Part shown: positions 25,601-40,600 of the stretch, in pieces
How the letters are laid out: each line of letters begins with the position of its first letter
Position numbering within the stretch: position 1 is the stretch's first letter
Assembly (NCBI GenBank): GCA_037951105.1
Contig: JBAMJV010004307.1
Span: 91,595-155,594, forward strand
DNA length: 64,000 nucleotides
Reading direction: 5' to 3'
Source: Echinarachnius parma
Lineage: Eukaryota > Echinodermata > Echinoidea > Clypeasteroida > Echinarachniidae
Position numbers and translations under genes: made by a program
Notes under the pieces: model-generated
Databases searched by the model: none
What the model saw: only the letters and a program-made list of their open reading frames with translations
What the model was told of the DNA's origin: nothing

Positions 25601-28600
25601 ATATATAATATATATATACTCGATTTTTATAGCGCCTAGTATGATTGATAATCATAGATCTAAGCGCTTTACAATGATAATATTACCCCAGTCATAGGAA
25701 ACAATGAAAACCAGCATATAATGTGTGCACCATCTCCACTCCCTGGGGAACATTCCTTCCAAGCGGCTCATGAGATCATGTGCTTGGCAACATTGTTCTA
25801 AGACTAACTGCAGTACGGTTCGTCTCAGGGATGAATTTCAGAAGTAGTACGTGTACCATGGCCTGTGTGGTAACTAAAAAAAGTTTACCCAAAATTATTT
25901 ACAACGTGTAGACCATCATTCAAGCCAGATAACAAATATTTCAAGTTATTTTATTGCAAAATTGGGTGAAGTTAACTTTTAAAAAGATATACGTGTACCT
26001 GAGAGGCGGCCTGGTTACTTAAAAAAAAAAAGAGTTGAGGAAAAACCATTTATGCCTATTAAGACCATCCTTTAAAACCACATGATTAATATTTCAGTCA
26101 TTTTATGGCTTTTTTTTTGTCTGGTCTTGAAATACACAGGATTAGTTTGATATGTATGTTGGTTCACATGTCTGCAATTATAACAGCACAAACAAAAAAC
26201 AGTTTTGGGTAAATATATATTCCGATCTGTCTGAGAATAACTTTTTTGTGTGGCTATTTTGGTGCCTACATGGGCTATTTTTGTCTTTTATTTGTTTTGT
26301 TAATTTTTAAATAAAAACTATTCTCAGACATTTATTATTAAAAAGGTCTCATCCTATACTGAAAACAACAAGCATTCTAAAAATTGTGCAATCAGGGGAC
26401 GAACTAAGATGCGACATAGACAGCAAGGTGATTTATAGTTCAACAATTTCATTTTGTTCGCCCCCATGTTTTGGCTTATAGGGGCGATTTCAACGGTTCA
26501 GGGGGCAAATCATCCTTGCCATCATGTATTGTTTCACTGATTACTAAACCGAACACAAAAAGTAACTACCCCCCCTAAACAACTGCTCATAATTTCATAA
26601 CCGATAATTCTTTTCAGATGTACTCAATAAATTGTAATGATGATAATACTTTTGCGAATTTTGAAATATGACAAATTTCTCTTTAATGTGTGCTCACTCA
26701 ACAATGGATTAATGGTTACCTCTTATTTTTACACATTGTTTTCCTAACTACCATATGGATATTTTGGCAAGATGAAATCTTGATACGATTCTTGGTTAAT
26801 ATGAAATTATGAGCAATTGTTTAGGGGGCTAGTTACTTTTTGTGTTCGGTTTATATGAACTCAGGTTGTGTGTTTAACAGCAAGAAAATATTGTTATTTG
26901 TTAGGGTGTTTTGCCGTTTGCAACAAAATTACTGTGCATCAGGATTTTACTTAACCTGTTTAGAGCTGGTCCCAAATACTGGACCATCCTTTAAAGGGAT
27001 CTAGTAACTTTGTTGACATGTGCAAAAAGTGATGAGTGATTAATACAAGAGCCCCAGGGGGGCACGACGCTCACCTGAGGTCAATCAATTCACATCTGGC
27101 GCATGTTCTCTCTGGCACCCTCAGAAGATATGAAATCAGTTGAAATCATGCCAAAATCTATAATGTGATGTACTATTTAATCAATAACTTTTGATCCCCT
27201 GTACCTAACATTATGATTTACCATAATGTTTGGGTGAATCATAAAAAAAGACAGACACACATATAAGACAAAGCTTAACACATTTCACCAGCCACTGACC
27301 ACTTCAGCATATTAACCCCACTCACATAGGGACCCTATGGGGCCATTCTGCGATATGACAACTTGCATTGTCATTTACCGTAAATCTCCGTGTGTACGGC
27401 GCACTCGTGTATAAGGCGCACCCCCTACTTTCTAAAAAAAAGAAATTTTGTTTTGGGACACTTACTTACAAAGATCTTCAATTATGAGAAAAATTTATAA
27501 CAAATTGTTAATTATTAGATAATTGCATATATAATGAGTACTGCTGCTCATGAATGTATGAATATTCATTAGTAATTTGCTTAACAAACTTGAATTTTTT
27601 ACCTATTTTTTACCTATCTTATATATATATTTTTTTTGCTGTACCTGTGTATAAGGCGCACCCCCAACTTTTTCTATTTGTTTCCGACGGAAAAAAGTGC
27701 GCCTTATACACGGAGATTTAGGGTATATAGATACCTACATGTTACAAAATGTCCAGATTGTAATACTTGTTGATGTGGAGAAGAAAATATTTGAAATTCA
27801 TTTCACATTTCCTACGAGCCATTCTTGGGTCCCATGCAGCTAGGTAAGAATAAGACTAGTTATGTGAGGTGTACAGGAAGAAAGAGCATAAATTCCTTTA
27901 TTTTTAGAGCCCTATTTTGTTACTCTACCTGCTTTAGTTATGTTTTAATGATTTTTATTATTGTGTAAATAACTATAATTTAGAAAAAATCCTCAAATTG
28001 GCAACACATTGTGATACATGTATTTGTGAAAGATGATTCCTGCCATGTTTGGTTGGAATCTAATCATTGATTCTGGAGAAGAAGATGAAAATGTATATTT
28101 CCTATGGTAGGACCCCCCAAAAAACTGTTACGCCCACAGGACCCTTATGGGGCCACCCACAAAAATCTTGTGAACAACTTTCATTCTTCATCAATAGAGG
28201 CATCTAAATATGAAATATCAGGTCTGTCATACTTCTGGATCTTGAGAAGAAGATATTTAAAATTAACATATTTTTTACACTTGGTGCCCTCCCCCAGGGC
28301 CCCCCTGAGGGCCACGCCCACGATTTTAGCAACTTCGATTCCTCTACCCCTAAGGATGATTCCTGCCATGTTTGGTTGGAATCTAATCATTGGTTCTGGA
28401 GAAGAAGATGAAAATGTATATTTCCTATGGTAGGGCCCCAAAAAAAACTGTTACGCCCACAGGGCCCTTGTGGGGCCACCCACAAAAATCTTGTGAACAA
28501 CTTTCATTCTTCATCAATAGAGGCATCTACATATGAAATATCAGGTCTGTCATACTTCTGGATCTTGAGAAGAAGATGTTTAAAATTTACATATTTTTTA

Positions 28601-31600
28601 CACTTGGTGCCCTCCTCCAGGGCCCCCCTGGGGGCCACGCCCACCATTTTAGCAACTTTGGTTCCTCTACCCCTAAAGATGATTCCTGCCATGTTTGGTT
28701 GGAATCTAATCATTGATTCTGGAGAAGAAGATGAAAATGTATATTTCCTATGGTAGGGCCCCCAAAAAAACTGTTACGCCCACAGGGCCCTTATGGGACC
28801 ACCCACAAAAATCTTGTGAACAACTTTCATTCTTCATCAATAGAGGCATCTAAATATGAAATATCAGGTCTGTCATACTTCTGGATCTTGAGAAGAAGAT
28901 GTTTAAAATTTACATATTTTTTACATTTGGTGCCCTCCCCCAGGGCCCCCCTGGGGGCCACGCCCACCATTTTAGCAACTTTGGTTCCTCTACCCCTAAA
29001 TATGATTCCTGCCAAGTTTGGTTGGAATCCGATCATTGGTTCTGGAGAAGAAGATGAAAATGTAAAAAGTTTACGGACGACGGACGACGCACGACGCACG
29101 ACGCACGACGCACGACGCACGACGGACGACGGACGACGGACGACGGACGACGGACAAAAAGCGATCACAATAGCTCACTTGAGCCTTTGGCTCAGGTGAG
29201 CTAAAAATGTGTATTGGTGTGATCTGATATGTCCGCAAAGTAATGTGTGAAAATTTCACGTTACTTAGATGTTTTTTGGCTGAGATATGAGCAAAAATGC
29301 AAAGTGATATTCACTAACTCATTGCACTTACTTTGTACACGGCTTAAATTATCCCGTAGACAATTTAACATCTGAACACTTCAATCGTAAACAAAACTTT
29401 AAACGAAATGAAAATTTGAAAATCCTAAACTTGTCCCATGCTTTTATTGTTAATATGAATATAATAAGGTATGAGAGAACCACTAGAGTTTCAAGTAAAT
29501 TTTGAGGATTTAGACAATGTTACTAAGTCCCTTTAAAGCCACTTTGTAGCTAAAACTAGAGTACAGCACATCTACAAAGTATTGTAAATGGTCCTGTTAG
29601 GACCATTTACTCCATACAGTGGCAAATTCTAATGGACGCACTTTGAACTACAAACAGAGAGAAAAGAACAGCCTAAAGTCCCCAAATCCATATCTAGATT
29701 GAAACTGATTTTATAATTTATTGCACAAAATTTCACTTTAAAAATGATAAATTATACTTACAAAAACCGTCATATAAGTTCCATTTGGGCCATTCTTGGT
29801 CACGTGTGTGACCCAAAATATGAAAAATTCTGAAATAGGATGCTTATATTTTAGTAAGTAAAGGAGGTATGGTGATGTGAACTTCATATATGACTTGCAT
29901 ATGTTGAAGTCTTTCATGTGTAACACAAAAGATTTTATAAGGATTACGTTGCTCAAGGACAGAGGTCAAATGGCATTGGTCACGTGTGTGACTTCGCACG
30001 GGAGCACTTTTGAAGAAAAAAAATTTAACTCAATTTCATCTTGGAAATCCTGTGAAATATGAAAAGCTAAAATGTTCATATTAGTATCAGACAACTGATA
30101 TGTATCTGTAAGTAAGAAAATGGTGACAGATTAAAATTAACTCAAACGGTTGTTTTTTAATGCACGTTATTATGTGGGGATGTCTGGGTCACGTGTGTGA
30201 CATTTTGGGGTGGTCACGTGTGTGACATGTACAATGTGAATGGAAATATGAATTTTACAAATATTAGGTTTAGATTGTAAAATGAAGTTCAATTGTCACA
30301 AAGTTGGTATCATCATGTACAGGAGAATAAAAGGAATGAGCTAGCTTGATTATTTTCTGAGTTATGATTTTTATTTGAATATTGAAATATGTAAATTTAT
30401 TAATTTTTCTAAGAAATTTTCTAAATTCAATAAAAAAAATATATTTCATGAAACCTTGGACACTGATCTTTCCAATAATGGAATAAAACTACTGAAAAAA
30501 CAAACTTAATTTTTTCCCAAAAAGTTTCACTTTTCAAAGAATGGCCCATTTGTTTCCCTTGCTGCTTGGTTTTCCACCGTAAACAAAGAAAGCACGCCCG
30601 CCACTGGCAGAGACTGGCGATCTGAAAGCATGCGCACCGTATCCGATTTTGGATACTGCCGTATCAGAATTTGGATATGGTAACTCACGCGGTGCGGGAA
30701 GTTTGCGGAGAATACATGGCAATCATCCAGATAGCAGCAACACTTCCGAAACGGATCACAACTGACTAATCTTCAGTTTTTTTAATGCCCAAAATAGCAG
30801 ATTTCTCCATATTTTCGACATTTGAAGAATAACCCGGACCATTTTAGTAAGTTCAAGTAACAGTTGTATCATTTTTAGGGCCAGTTATGATCGATTTTGC
30901 TGAATTTAAGTTCATGATAATGAAACAATTCACAGTCTCAGTGGACCTAACCCTAAGAATATAGACGGATTTTTCGGTCTAAGGCTGGCATTGCTCTGGC
31001 TGCTTGTGTGGAGTACAGCACGTAACAGATTTTTGTTGTCCAGTCTTAAAATACGCAGGATTAGTTTGTACGTACATGTATGTATGTTGGTTCACATGGC
31101 TGCAATCATAACAGCAAGCAAAAAGTTGTTGATAAATGAAGAGCTTAGTTTCAAAAGGCGTTAAATCCACTTCCCGTAAAAAAAAAATTGAGTCAAAACG
31201 TAGCAGAACATTAATATGTATGGTGGTTCACATGGCTGCAATCATAACAGCAAGCAAAAAGTTGTTGATAAATGAAGAGCTTAGTTTCAAAAGGCGTTAA
31301 ATCCACTTCCCGTAAAAAAAAAATTGAGTCAAAAGGTAGCAGTACATTAATATGTTGGTTCACATGGCTGCAATCATAACAGCAAGCAAAAAGTTGTTGA
31401 TAAATGAAGAGCTTAGTTTCAAAAGGCGTTAAATCCACTTCCCGTTAAAACAAATTGAGTCAAAAGGTAGCAGTACATTAATATAATTTGTATATCTAGA
31501 AATCCAAATATTAGGAAAAATTGCACAATCAATTATATCTAGATAAAATCAAAAATCTAAATTATATGGAACGTTACATTTCAATATTCCCATAGGCGTG

Positions 31601-34600
31601 TGTACAAAGTTGGACAAAGAATCCAGATTTTCTCCAAAATTGGAAAAGTGGATTTAGCGCCTTTTGGGAATTAAAGTGATACCTGTAAAGTGTCAGATAT
31701 TGCACAAAATGACATTTGAGACTGCAATCCTATATCAATATCATTGAAAAATACAATTGAAAGATTTGTGAAAGTTTGAAAGAAAACGAACACTGTTTAC
31801 CTAGTGAAAAAAACGAATATTGAGTTCATATTTTATCACCGAAAACTGATGGTGTGCCATACATTTTGTCGCAGTAATGAATGATCCGTTTGAGATATTC
31901 GCACCCTTGTATGTTTACACACGTAGTACAGAATTCATGGAATTCGCACTCGCTCGGCTCAAATTTCAATCTCCGGAATGTTCTCACGAGTGCTGCATGC
32001 GGACGTTCTCAGCTAGGACAATTGTACTTGTTATCAAAAGCGTTAATCAACGTGATTGAAATAAAAGATTTAAATGATAATTATCTTCATACTAAAGGGA
32101 CATTAGAAAAAATCAAACCCTATTTTATTCTTCTTTTACCATAAGCTAAACATCACGGTAGAAGAGAAACGAGGAAGCTCCAAGTAATTTTCGTGGATTT
32201 AGACACTTTACAGGTATGACTTTAAGCTCTTCATTTAATGTATATTCACATATGATGACACACGCGGTACCCCGGGGTACCGTTGTACCCCGGGGTACCG
32301 CGTTGTGTAGCGCCATCTTGCGTCCAACCGTATCGCAGCTATTGTGTTGTGCATGCAGTGCAGTGCGCGATTGTATGCACGCTATACCCACAGTACAGCC
32401 CTACAAATTAAATAAATAATTTTTAAAAATGGCGGATTTTCGTCTGGTACCCGGGGTACCGTTTATGTCATCATATATTCCTAAATATGGATTGTTACAG
32501 GTACCCACTCAGCCGGGTTGTGTGATTAACAACAAGAAAATGTTGTTTATTTTTAGACTGTTTTGCATTTTGCCACAAATTTCCTGAGCATCGAGACTTG
32601 AATTAACCCGATCAGTGCTGGTCCCAAATTCTGGGGTAACTTGCCGATTGGGGTGCGGTTCGTTATTCTGAAGGTTCGTTATTCCGAAGGTTCGTTATTC
32701 CGAAGGTCCGTTATTCCGAACACACAAATTTCCTATACCTGAGTGTTCGTTAATCCGAAAATGAAATAGGGTTCGTTAATCCGAACATTTGTTGCATTAT
32801 TCCGAAGGTTCGTTATTCCGAAGGTTCGTTATTCCGAAGGTTCGCTATTCCGAAGGTTCGCTATTCCTAAAATGAAATCGGGTTCGTTATTCCGAAGGTT
32901 CGTTATTCCGAAGGTCCATTATTCCGAGGGTTCGTTATTCCGAAGGTTCGCTATTCCTAAAATGAAATCGGGTTCGTTAATCCGAAAATGAATTTGGGTT
33001 TGTTATAATGCTATAATTTCATATAAAGAGATAAAATAAACTAATGTTTGATTGGTCTGGCCAAGGAAGGGAAAGGGGGAGGGGTGTGCTTAATGCAGGC
33101 TGTAAATTAAATAAACAAAACACAAACTATAGTATTATAACAAGCCCGATTTAATTTTCGGAATAACGAACCCGATTTTATTTTCGGATCAACGAACCTT
33201 CGGAATAACGAACCTTCGGAATAACGAACCTTCGGAATAACGAACCCGATTTTATTTTCGGATCAATGAACCTTCGGAATAACGAACCTTCGGAATAACG
33301 AACCTTCGGAATAACGAACCTTCGGAATAACGAACCTTCGGAATAACTGAACCTTCGGAATAACGAACCTTCGGAATAACGGACTGTAACCGCCGATTGG
33401 TCTACAGCCATTTGGTCTACTAGAAAATTATTTGGGGGGCTTACTGTATGATTATAATTATGGATTATGATTAAGGTTAGGTTAGAGGTGTGGATTACGG
33501 TTAGGGTTAGGTTTTGGGTTAGGGATCCTGTTTGGAGTTGGGGAAATTGAAGTTAATGGCATCAGGTAGTAGACCAAATGAGTTTATAGCGAACATAAAC
33601 CAATTTTGGCTGGAGCTGGAATATATGGAAAATGCGCATCATACCAAAATCAAATCGTCTTGAATGGGTTAAAGGGAACTAGTAGCATTGTCAAAATCCT
33701 CAAAACTATTAAAGGGATCTAGTAACTTTGTTGACATGTGCAAAAAGTGATGAATGGTTGATGCAAAGTATATTGTTGTTATCTCATATGTCCACAGGGT
33801 ATTGTGTGAAAATTTCAAGTCAAATGGACATTGTATGGCCAAGTAATGAGCGAAAATGCAAAGTGATATTCAGTAACTCACTGCACTCACTTTGTACACA
33901 GAAGAAAAACTCGCCCAGAGTTTTTCTTATCTGAATACTTCAATCGTACATATCTTTGTAACGAAAGGGAAATTTGAAAAACCGAAACTGGTCCCATGAT
34001 TTTATTGTTAATACGAATACAACAAGGTATGATGGAACCGCTAGAATTAAAATTTTATTTTGAGGATTTGGACAATGTTACTATTAGTCCCTTTAAACGG
34101 TTTGCTCATTGATTATAAATTGAGTCGAATTTGGTATGATTGTGAAGGTAATCTTGTACTTAACAAGCCTCGAGAAATTCAGATTTTTTGAACTTTTTAA
34201 AATATTTTTAAATCGAAATTGAAAATGAGAAAAATTCACCCTCCAAACCAGGCCCAAATTCACCCCGATCTCGCCGCTTAGGTCGATGACGTGTGACGAG
34301 GGGGTGAATTCTCTGCTATATCGCGGTATACATCAATTTGCGTGCATTATTTTGTTTACAACGTCCATCGCTCGCTCGTTTTGCAACATCGGAAATGAAG
34401 AAACAAAAATCTAGAATTGCCCAATGTTAGTGTAAAAGTAGATATTTTACCGTATGGTTATTTTCCCAAAATTAGAGATTTGTTTGACAAATTGAGAGAC
34501 GCAAATTGAACGTGCCTCAAAAAAAGAAATGCCCGTCAATTGAATGATACGAACACGCACTAGAGTTTCAGCGGCACCGCTCGGCGAGACAGGCTGTGCT

Positions 34601-37600
34601 CTGATAGCTATACCTAGCTAGCTGCACGCCAACTGCCATGACTGCCTTGTAAGTAATTGCACTTTTAAAATGCTCCGAAAAGGAACGAAAATGCAAGATT
34701 ATTACGATCACACCTATTCTAGACTATCTCTTATTTTACTTACATGTTTGTAGGGCTTTTAAAACAAAATACGAGAACAATTACCTGCAAAAACAGCTGA
34801 TAATAGTGCACTTTACGCGAGCTGAATTGAAGCGAGCTACATACACTGCACTAGCCGCTATTATATTGCATGCATTGCATGTCCACCGCATACGCGCACG
34901 GTCGAGGCTCTCCACGTATCATGCATGCTGCCAGCGAGTATGATTCAACTCGCAGACTAGGTGATTTATTTACCTATTTTTACTTTATCAGACACATTAA
35001 TGAATAAAAGAATAACTTTACAACGAATATAAACTGTTGTTTTATTAGTTCAAACAGTTAAAACACCATAATTGTATAGAAAAGAGTTTAAACAACCACG
35101 GAATCCCCGGTATAAAGGGGTATAAATCCGGTATATAATGTGGTAGAAACCGAGGCTTCTGATTGGATAACCCCTCGCTCTACGTCAGTACAACACACCC
35201 AGCTATCGGACCCCGCTCGTAGCTGGATTGTGGTTTTGAAGCAACGTTTAGTATTTTCATTTTTGTTTTAATTTTCGGATGTGCGAGTACTTGGAAAGTG
35301 ATATTTTCATTTTCTGTATGATTTGAACTTTTTGGAAAGATGAAACTTGGCTTATGTTGCTTTTTCTTTGAATAAACACTTTAAGAGCTCTAGTAGTGCC
35401 TTACATACCTTATTGTACAATTGTATTACCAATAATAGATTGATTCGGTTTCAAGTCTATTATATCTAGAGTCGGCCATAACTGGGGGGCTTCAAGCATG
35501 TCTAGCATGCTGAACAAAGGTCTCTTAGAACCACACTGATTATCTTTCTTTACAAGAAGCCCCCCAGTTATGGCCAACACTAGAGTACTATAGACTTGAA
35601 ACCGAATTGGTCTATAGAATTTAGCATGGAACTGTTTTTAGATTTTCCAAATTTCTCTTCCGTAGATATGATTGAGGTGCTCAGATGTATAATTATCTAG
35701 TGGATAATTATAACTGTGTACAGAGTCAGTGCAATGAATAAGCAAAAATCACTTGGTATTTTTTGCTCATTACTCACTAAAGAGAGTATTTTTTCGGACC
35801 AAATCTTGTTCCCATCACATCACATAAAGAATAACATTAATTAACAAATTAATCATACAATAAATTAATATGTCATAAATATGGATAAATCATACAATCC
35901 ATTTATTGTTTGTACAATTAATCATTAAAAAAAAATCTTAAAAAAAAAACAATCAATAGAGAGAGCTGGGATCAATTTTAAAGCCACTTTAAAAACTAGT
36001 TGTTAAATGTTGGTTTTAAAAATATTGAATTTCATGATCAGCTAAGTTTCAAATAAAAGTACACTCTTTTTGTCAAAAGACTTTATTTTAAGATATTTCA
36101 GACATTTCTGAATGGATTTTGATCAAACATTGCTTTGCTTCAGAGATTATATACTCTTGCAATTTGTAAGTTTTTTTCCTCTCTACCCTCGCCATAATAT
36201 TATTTTTTTTACAAAGCACCCTCTACACCAAAACATTACTATCCCTTTAAAATTCACAAGATCGACCAAGAATTCACCCTGGCTTGTCTGTTGGCAATTG
36301 GCACCTTTAGAAATCATATATTTTCTTGCAATTTTGTATGTTGTTTCCCTCTTTACCTCGTCCAAAATATGATTTTTGTTTACAAAGCGCCCTCTACACC
36401 AAAACATTACTATCCCTTTAAAAATTCACAAGATTGACCAAGAATTCACCCTGGCTTGTCTGTTGGCAATTGGCACCTTTAGAAATCATATATATTCTTG
36501 CAATTTTGTATGTTGTTTTCCTCTCTACAGTACCTCGCATGGGCGTCGATACTTACGTAATACCCATTCATCAGGGGGGGATGGATGAATGGATCATCCC
36601 CCCCTGATCAATGGGTATCAATGACAGATCGACGCCCGTGGTACCTCGCGAAAATATTTATTTGTTTACAAAGCGCCCTCTACACCAAAACATTACTATC
36701 CCTTTAAAATTGACAAGATCTACCAAGTAATTCACCCTGGCTTGTCTGTTGACACCCAGCATGGTTTAGGCTCCGGTCATATTTCTGGGAAAACACACAC
36801 ACAATTAGTTACACAGCAGGCCTGGGCAGATAATGGTGTATATACTCTAACAGGGTCAATGTATAAATAGAAATACTACTAACAATTCTTGTTTTTATGT
36901 CTGTGTAGATGATTATGTGTGCAAAATAGTTGTCTGTCTGTTAAAGATGAATAACAGATTTGGGAAAGTTACAGAAAACATTTATAATACATCAATATTG
37001 TTAAATAAGTATCTAAAAAGGGCTCGTGTGGTAAAATCCGAACCTAAGGATGCGTTATAAATGCAGAAATATCGGAAGAAATCCAATCCCCGCCCGTGAA
37101 ATGTATAAATCCACCGCCCGTTCGCACCTGTCCGCGCCGCTAGCGCTGGACTGGAGATATCGACAAGCTGGGGACAAGCCCGTATAGCGAACGCACGTGG
37201 TCAAATTGCATGTAGCGTATGCGCGATTCCGCGTTGGCGATATCTATCTGCAGCGGATCGATTTGATAATTTACCAAATATATCAATTAGTAGGCGGTTT
37301 CCAGGCAAAATCATCCCGTATTAGTAAAAACATATTCTTTCACATGATTGGTAATAAGAGCTTCCATTTCATTTTTTGAAAGGGGGGCATTTCCAAAACT
37401 GGCATATACCTTTAAAGTAAGGACATCTTACACCTTCATTTGTTAAAGATAGAGCCCTTCTTTTGCAACCATCTTCAAATTCAGTAAAAACATTCCATAC
37501 ACCACAAGGATACTATGTACATCCAGAAAGTACATCCAGAATATGGAAAGTGACCTGGACCCTGTTTAATAAAACTTTTTCTAATTGTTGTAAGTGTCCA

Positions 37601-40600
37601 ATTATTGTAACTACTCTATGGCAACAGCCAATCAGCATCAAGCATTTTAGCTGTTGCCATGGTAGTTACAATAAGTGGACACTTACAACAATTGGAAAAG
37701 TTTTATGAAACGGGGCACAGAGTGTTTGTAGTCGTAGTATTTAATCAGAACTATGATTGTCATTGCCATTTTGGCTAATTGTGACCCCTGGTTCTGTGTA
37801 GATGTTGTATTTAATCAGGATCAATTTTGTCATCATCATCATCGTTATCATGATCATCAACTAATTGGCATCTTGGGTGCAAAGTGACCCTGGTATTGTG
37901 TAGTTTTATTTAACTAGGACTATGATTGATTGTAATCACCACCAATGACTAATCGTCATCTTGGACGAAAGTGACCCTGTTATTGTGTAGTTGTTACAAG
38001 AATTTAATCAGGATTATGATTGAAATCACCACCAATGACTAATCGGCATCTTGGGTGAGAACTGAAAAGAACTGAAAAGTGACCCTGTCCGCGGTGTAGT
38101 TCATGTCTGTTTAAGCCATTCACTGTGGACTGGACCAGGTATGTTAGGCATGCACTTGACCTTCGGTTGCCCTGTGTAAGGGGGGGGGGGGGAAGGGGAG
38201 GCCATTACCTGTGGTATCAACACCCTTGAACCTTCCCATGGCCAAGACATAGATTTCCTAGAATTCCATGTCCAGACTGACCAAATATACCTGAATTGTA
38301 TACCATTAATTCTGTAATTTTTTTTAAAAAGTGATATTTGAGACTTATACAAATATCATTGTAAGATTGTTCTGAATTATGTGAGATTTTCCGTGAGAGA
38401 AAAAAAAAAGAAGAGAAAATTGATGTCAGATTTTTTCCTCGATCGTTTGTGCGAAGTATCTGAATTCGGATACAATGAACAATCAAATCATCAGAATTCA
38501 GAAACTACAAAGCATTCCAAAACGCTTTTCAATTCAATCATAAATATCTTCATAATTTGGAAGACATTTGAAAAATCGAAACCCACTTAATTCTTCTGTT
38601 CTATAAGCATAACAAGGTCCAAGAGAAGTGTATATTCATCCCAGTAATCACATTGCAACAAAATCAAGATGTGATGAATCCAAGTCACTTGGCTTGAGAA
38701 AGTCTCCAGTTGGGGACGAAACCTCGTCGGTCAATAATTTAAGGTTAGTTGAAGTTGTAAATTGTGTATACAAGAGAAGTGTGGAAGCTCAAAGTGATTT
38801 TGGTTGAATTTAACAAAGTTCATGGATCACTTAAAAAAAATACCCGAGGCATGTTAAGTGTAAACTAGTATGGCAAATGTTGCTAGAGATATGCCATTCC
38901 TCGGGGTTTAATTAGAACGGTCCTTGAACTTTGTCATGGCTTCGAGTGTGAAGTAAGTTTTCAAGATTTGTGCATGCGTCCAGACAGGCAAACTCTTATG
39001 GTAAGTATCATTAAAGGGATCTAATGTAGTAACTTGGTTGACTTTTTTTTTTTAGCAGTCTGAAAGCGTGTGATGATGAGTCTGTGATTGGATAATGATC
39101 GAGGGCAGGGTAGGGGTGAGGTGGAGGCTAGGGTAAGACATGGGGGGACGGGTCAAGAAACCGACACCAAGGCCAGTCTGTGCTTTCTTGAACTTAGCAG
39201 GTATTCTGACAATGTTGCATGCTCTTTATAATAGATGTAGATCAAAGACTGTCTATAGATTCACTTTTTAAAATAGATCATAGAAATGTAGATTTATTAC
39301 TCGGAGCTCAAAAATTCCCCCCCCCCCTTACTTTCATGGCCCTGTTGGGCAAGTAAAAATATGTGTTAACCCATTTTAGTGGCCCAAAACCTGTAGCTAG
39401 TGGCCCAATTATTAACAATTTTGTTACATTTGGTTGCCCATTTGGGAAAGTAAAAGTTTGCATTAATGACAATTTGGTAGCCTGAAGCTAATTTTTTAGT
39501 GCCCCCAGGCCATCAAGCCAATGCTAATTTTGAGCACTGCGCTTTCTTAAACTTTGCAGGTATTTAGGCAATGTTGCGTGTTTTTTTTTTAATGTGCAGA
39601 CAATTATCAAAGACTTTCTTATTCACATGCGGACATCCTGACCTTTTTATCTGCTGGTCCATTATTATTGGTTTATTATTACATATAATTAGGTCAACAA
39701 CCAATCAGAATGGAACATTGGAGCTGTTGCCATGGTACTTGCAATAATTGGACATTAAAAACAATTGCAAGAGATTCATGAAACAGGGCCCAGTGGCTGA
39801 GAGCACGATCATGACCCAGGACCAGCCCTAGTTCCACTGATCTCTAGATATATGCTTGCGTAATCCTTTACCGCTGAACGGGCAAGGGCAGCTTGTGTGC
39901 TACATGTATGCTACATTCGCTTAATTTGTATGTTATTCTAGCATATTGACATCGATGAGTTAGAGCCAAATGATGCTAAGTACCATGGTAAATGTCGCTG
40001 GTCCGTATTCGGGGCCCCAGATGACCTCTTCACCTTTTGCCCTGAATACTTTCATATTCAGGGCGAATTGAATGTATATAGGTCAACACTTAGCAGTGAT
40101 CTAGAAACTAGGTTTACACCATCGGCACAAAGAGTCTCGGGTCATACCAGGGTTTTGAGATCACCTTGCGCCTTTAATTTCAATGTGCAGTTTAAGGTGA
40201 TTAATGATTTTATAATAGGGTTTAATTTATTAAAAAGTAACAGTACAGTCAAACCTGTCTATAGCAGCCAACCTGCCTATAGTGGCCATCCATAGTGATC
40301 CCCTGCAGGGGGAAAAATGTGTAATAGAACCTGTCAATAGAGGTCACCCGTCTACAGTGGCCACTTTTCTTGTTTCCCTTGGGTGGTCACTATACACAGG
40401 TTTGACTGTATTTGATTCATATGACATTACAATACCAGGGATTTTATACAAGTGCATCTAGGGACATGCCTATGAGATCAAATGTAAAAAAGTGTTTATC
40501 ATTTATCATTCTTGAACAGCAGGTAAATATGGCATGACTATCAAAATAACCTTTTAATCAGGTGAACTAATTGCTAAGGAACTACGCTCATATCCTTTTA

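Larger units (their letters stand above)
26991..29536. mobile_element. AAAGGGATCTAGTAAC-family element split by nested insertion
   Basis: Left part 26991-27047 and right part about 29206-29536 reconstruct a copy colinear with 33709-34096. The interruption is the element described next. TTAA is present at both outer ends. Confidence 0.85.

Noticed and set aside
28104..29199. Three near-identical 109-149-aa frames
   Set aside because: Copies of a 323-bp non-coding tandem unit; open on both strands, no known domain.
32652..33391. CRISPR-like array of short repeats
   Set aside because: No unique spacers, the repeats abut one another, arms are inverted, and the genome is eukaryotic.
33178..33411. 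77-aa EGSLFRRF repeat frame
   Set aside because: Translation of the foldback element's minisatellite arm.
33470..33530. Interstitial telomere repeat
   Set aside because: Only a few irregular TTAGGG-like words.
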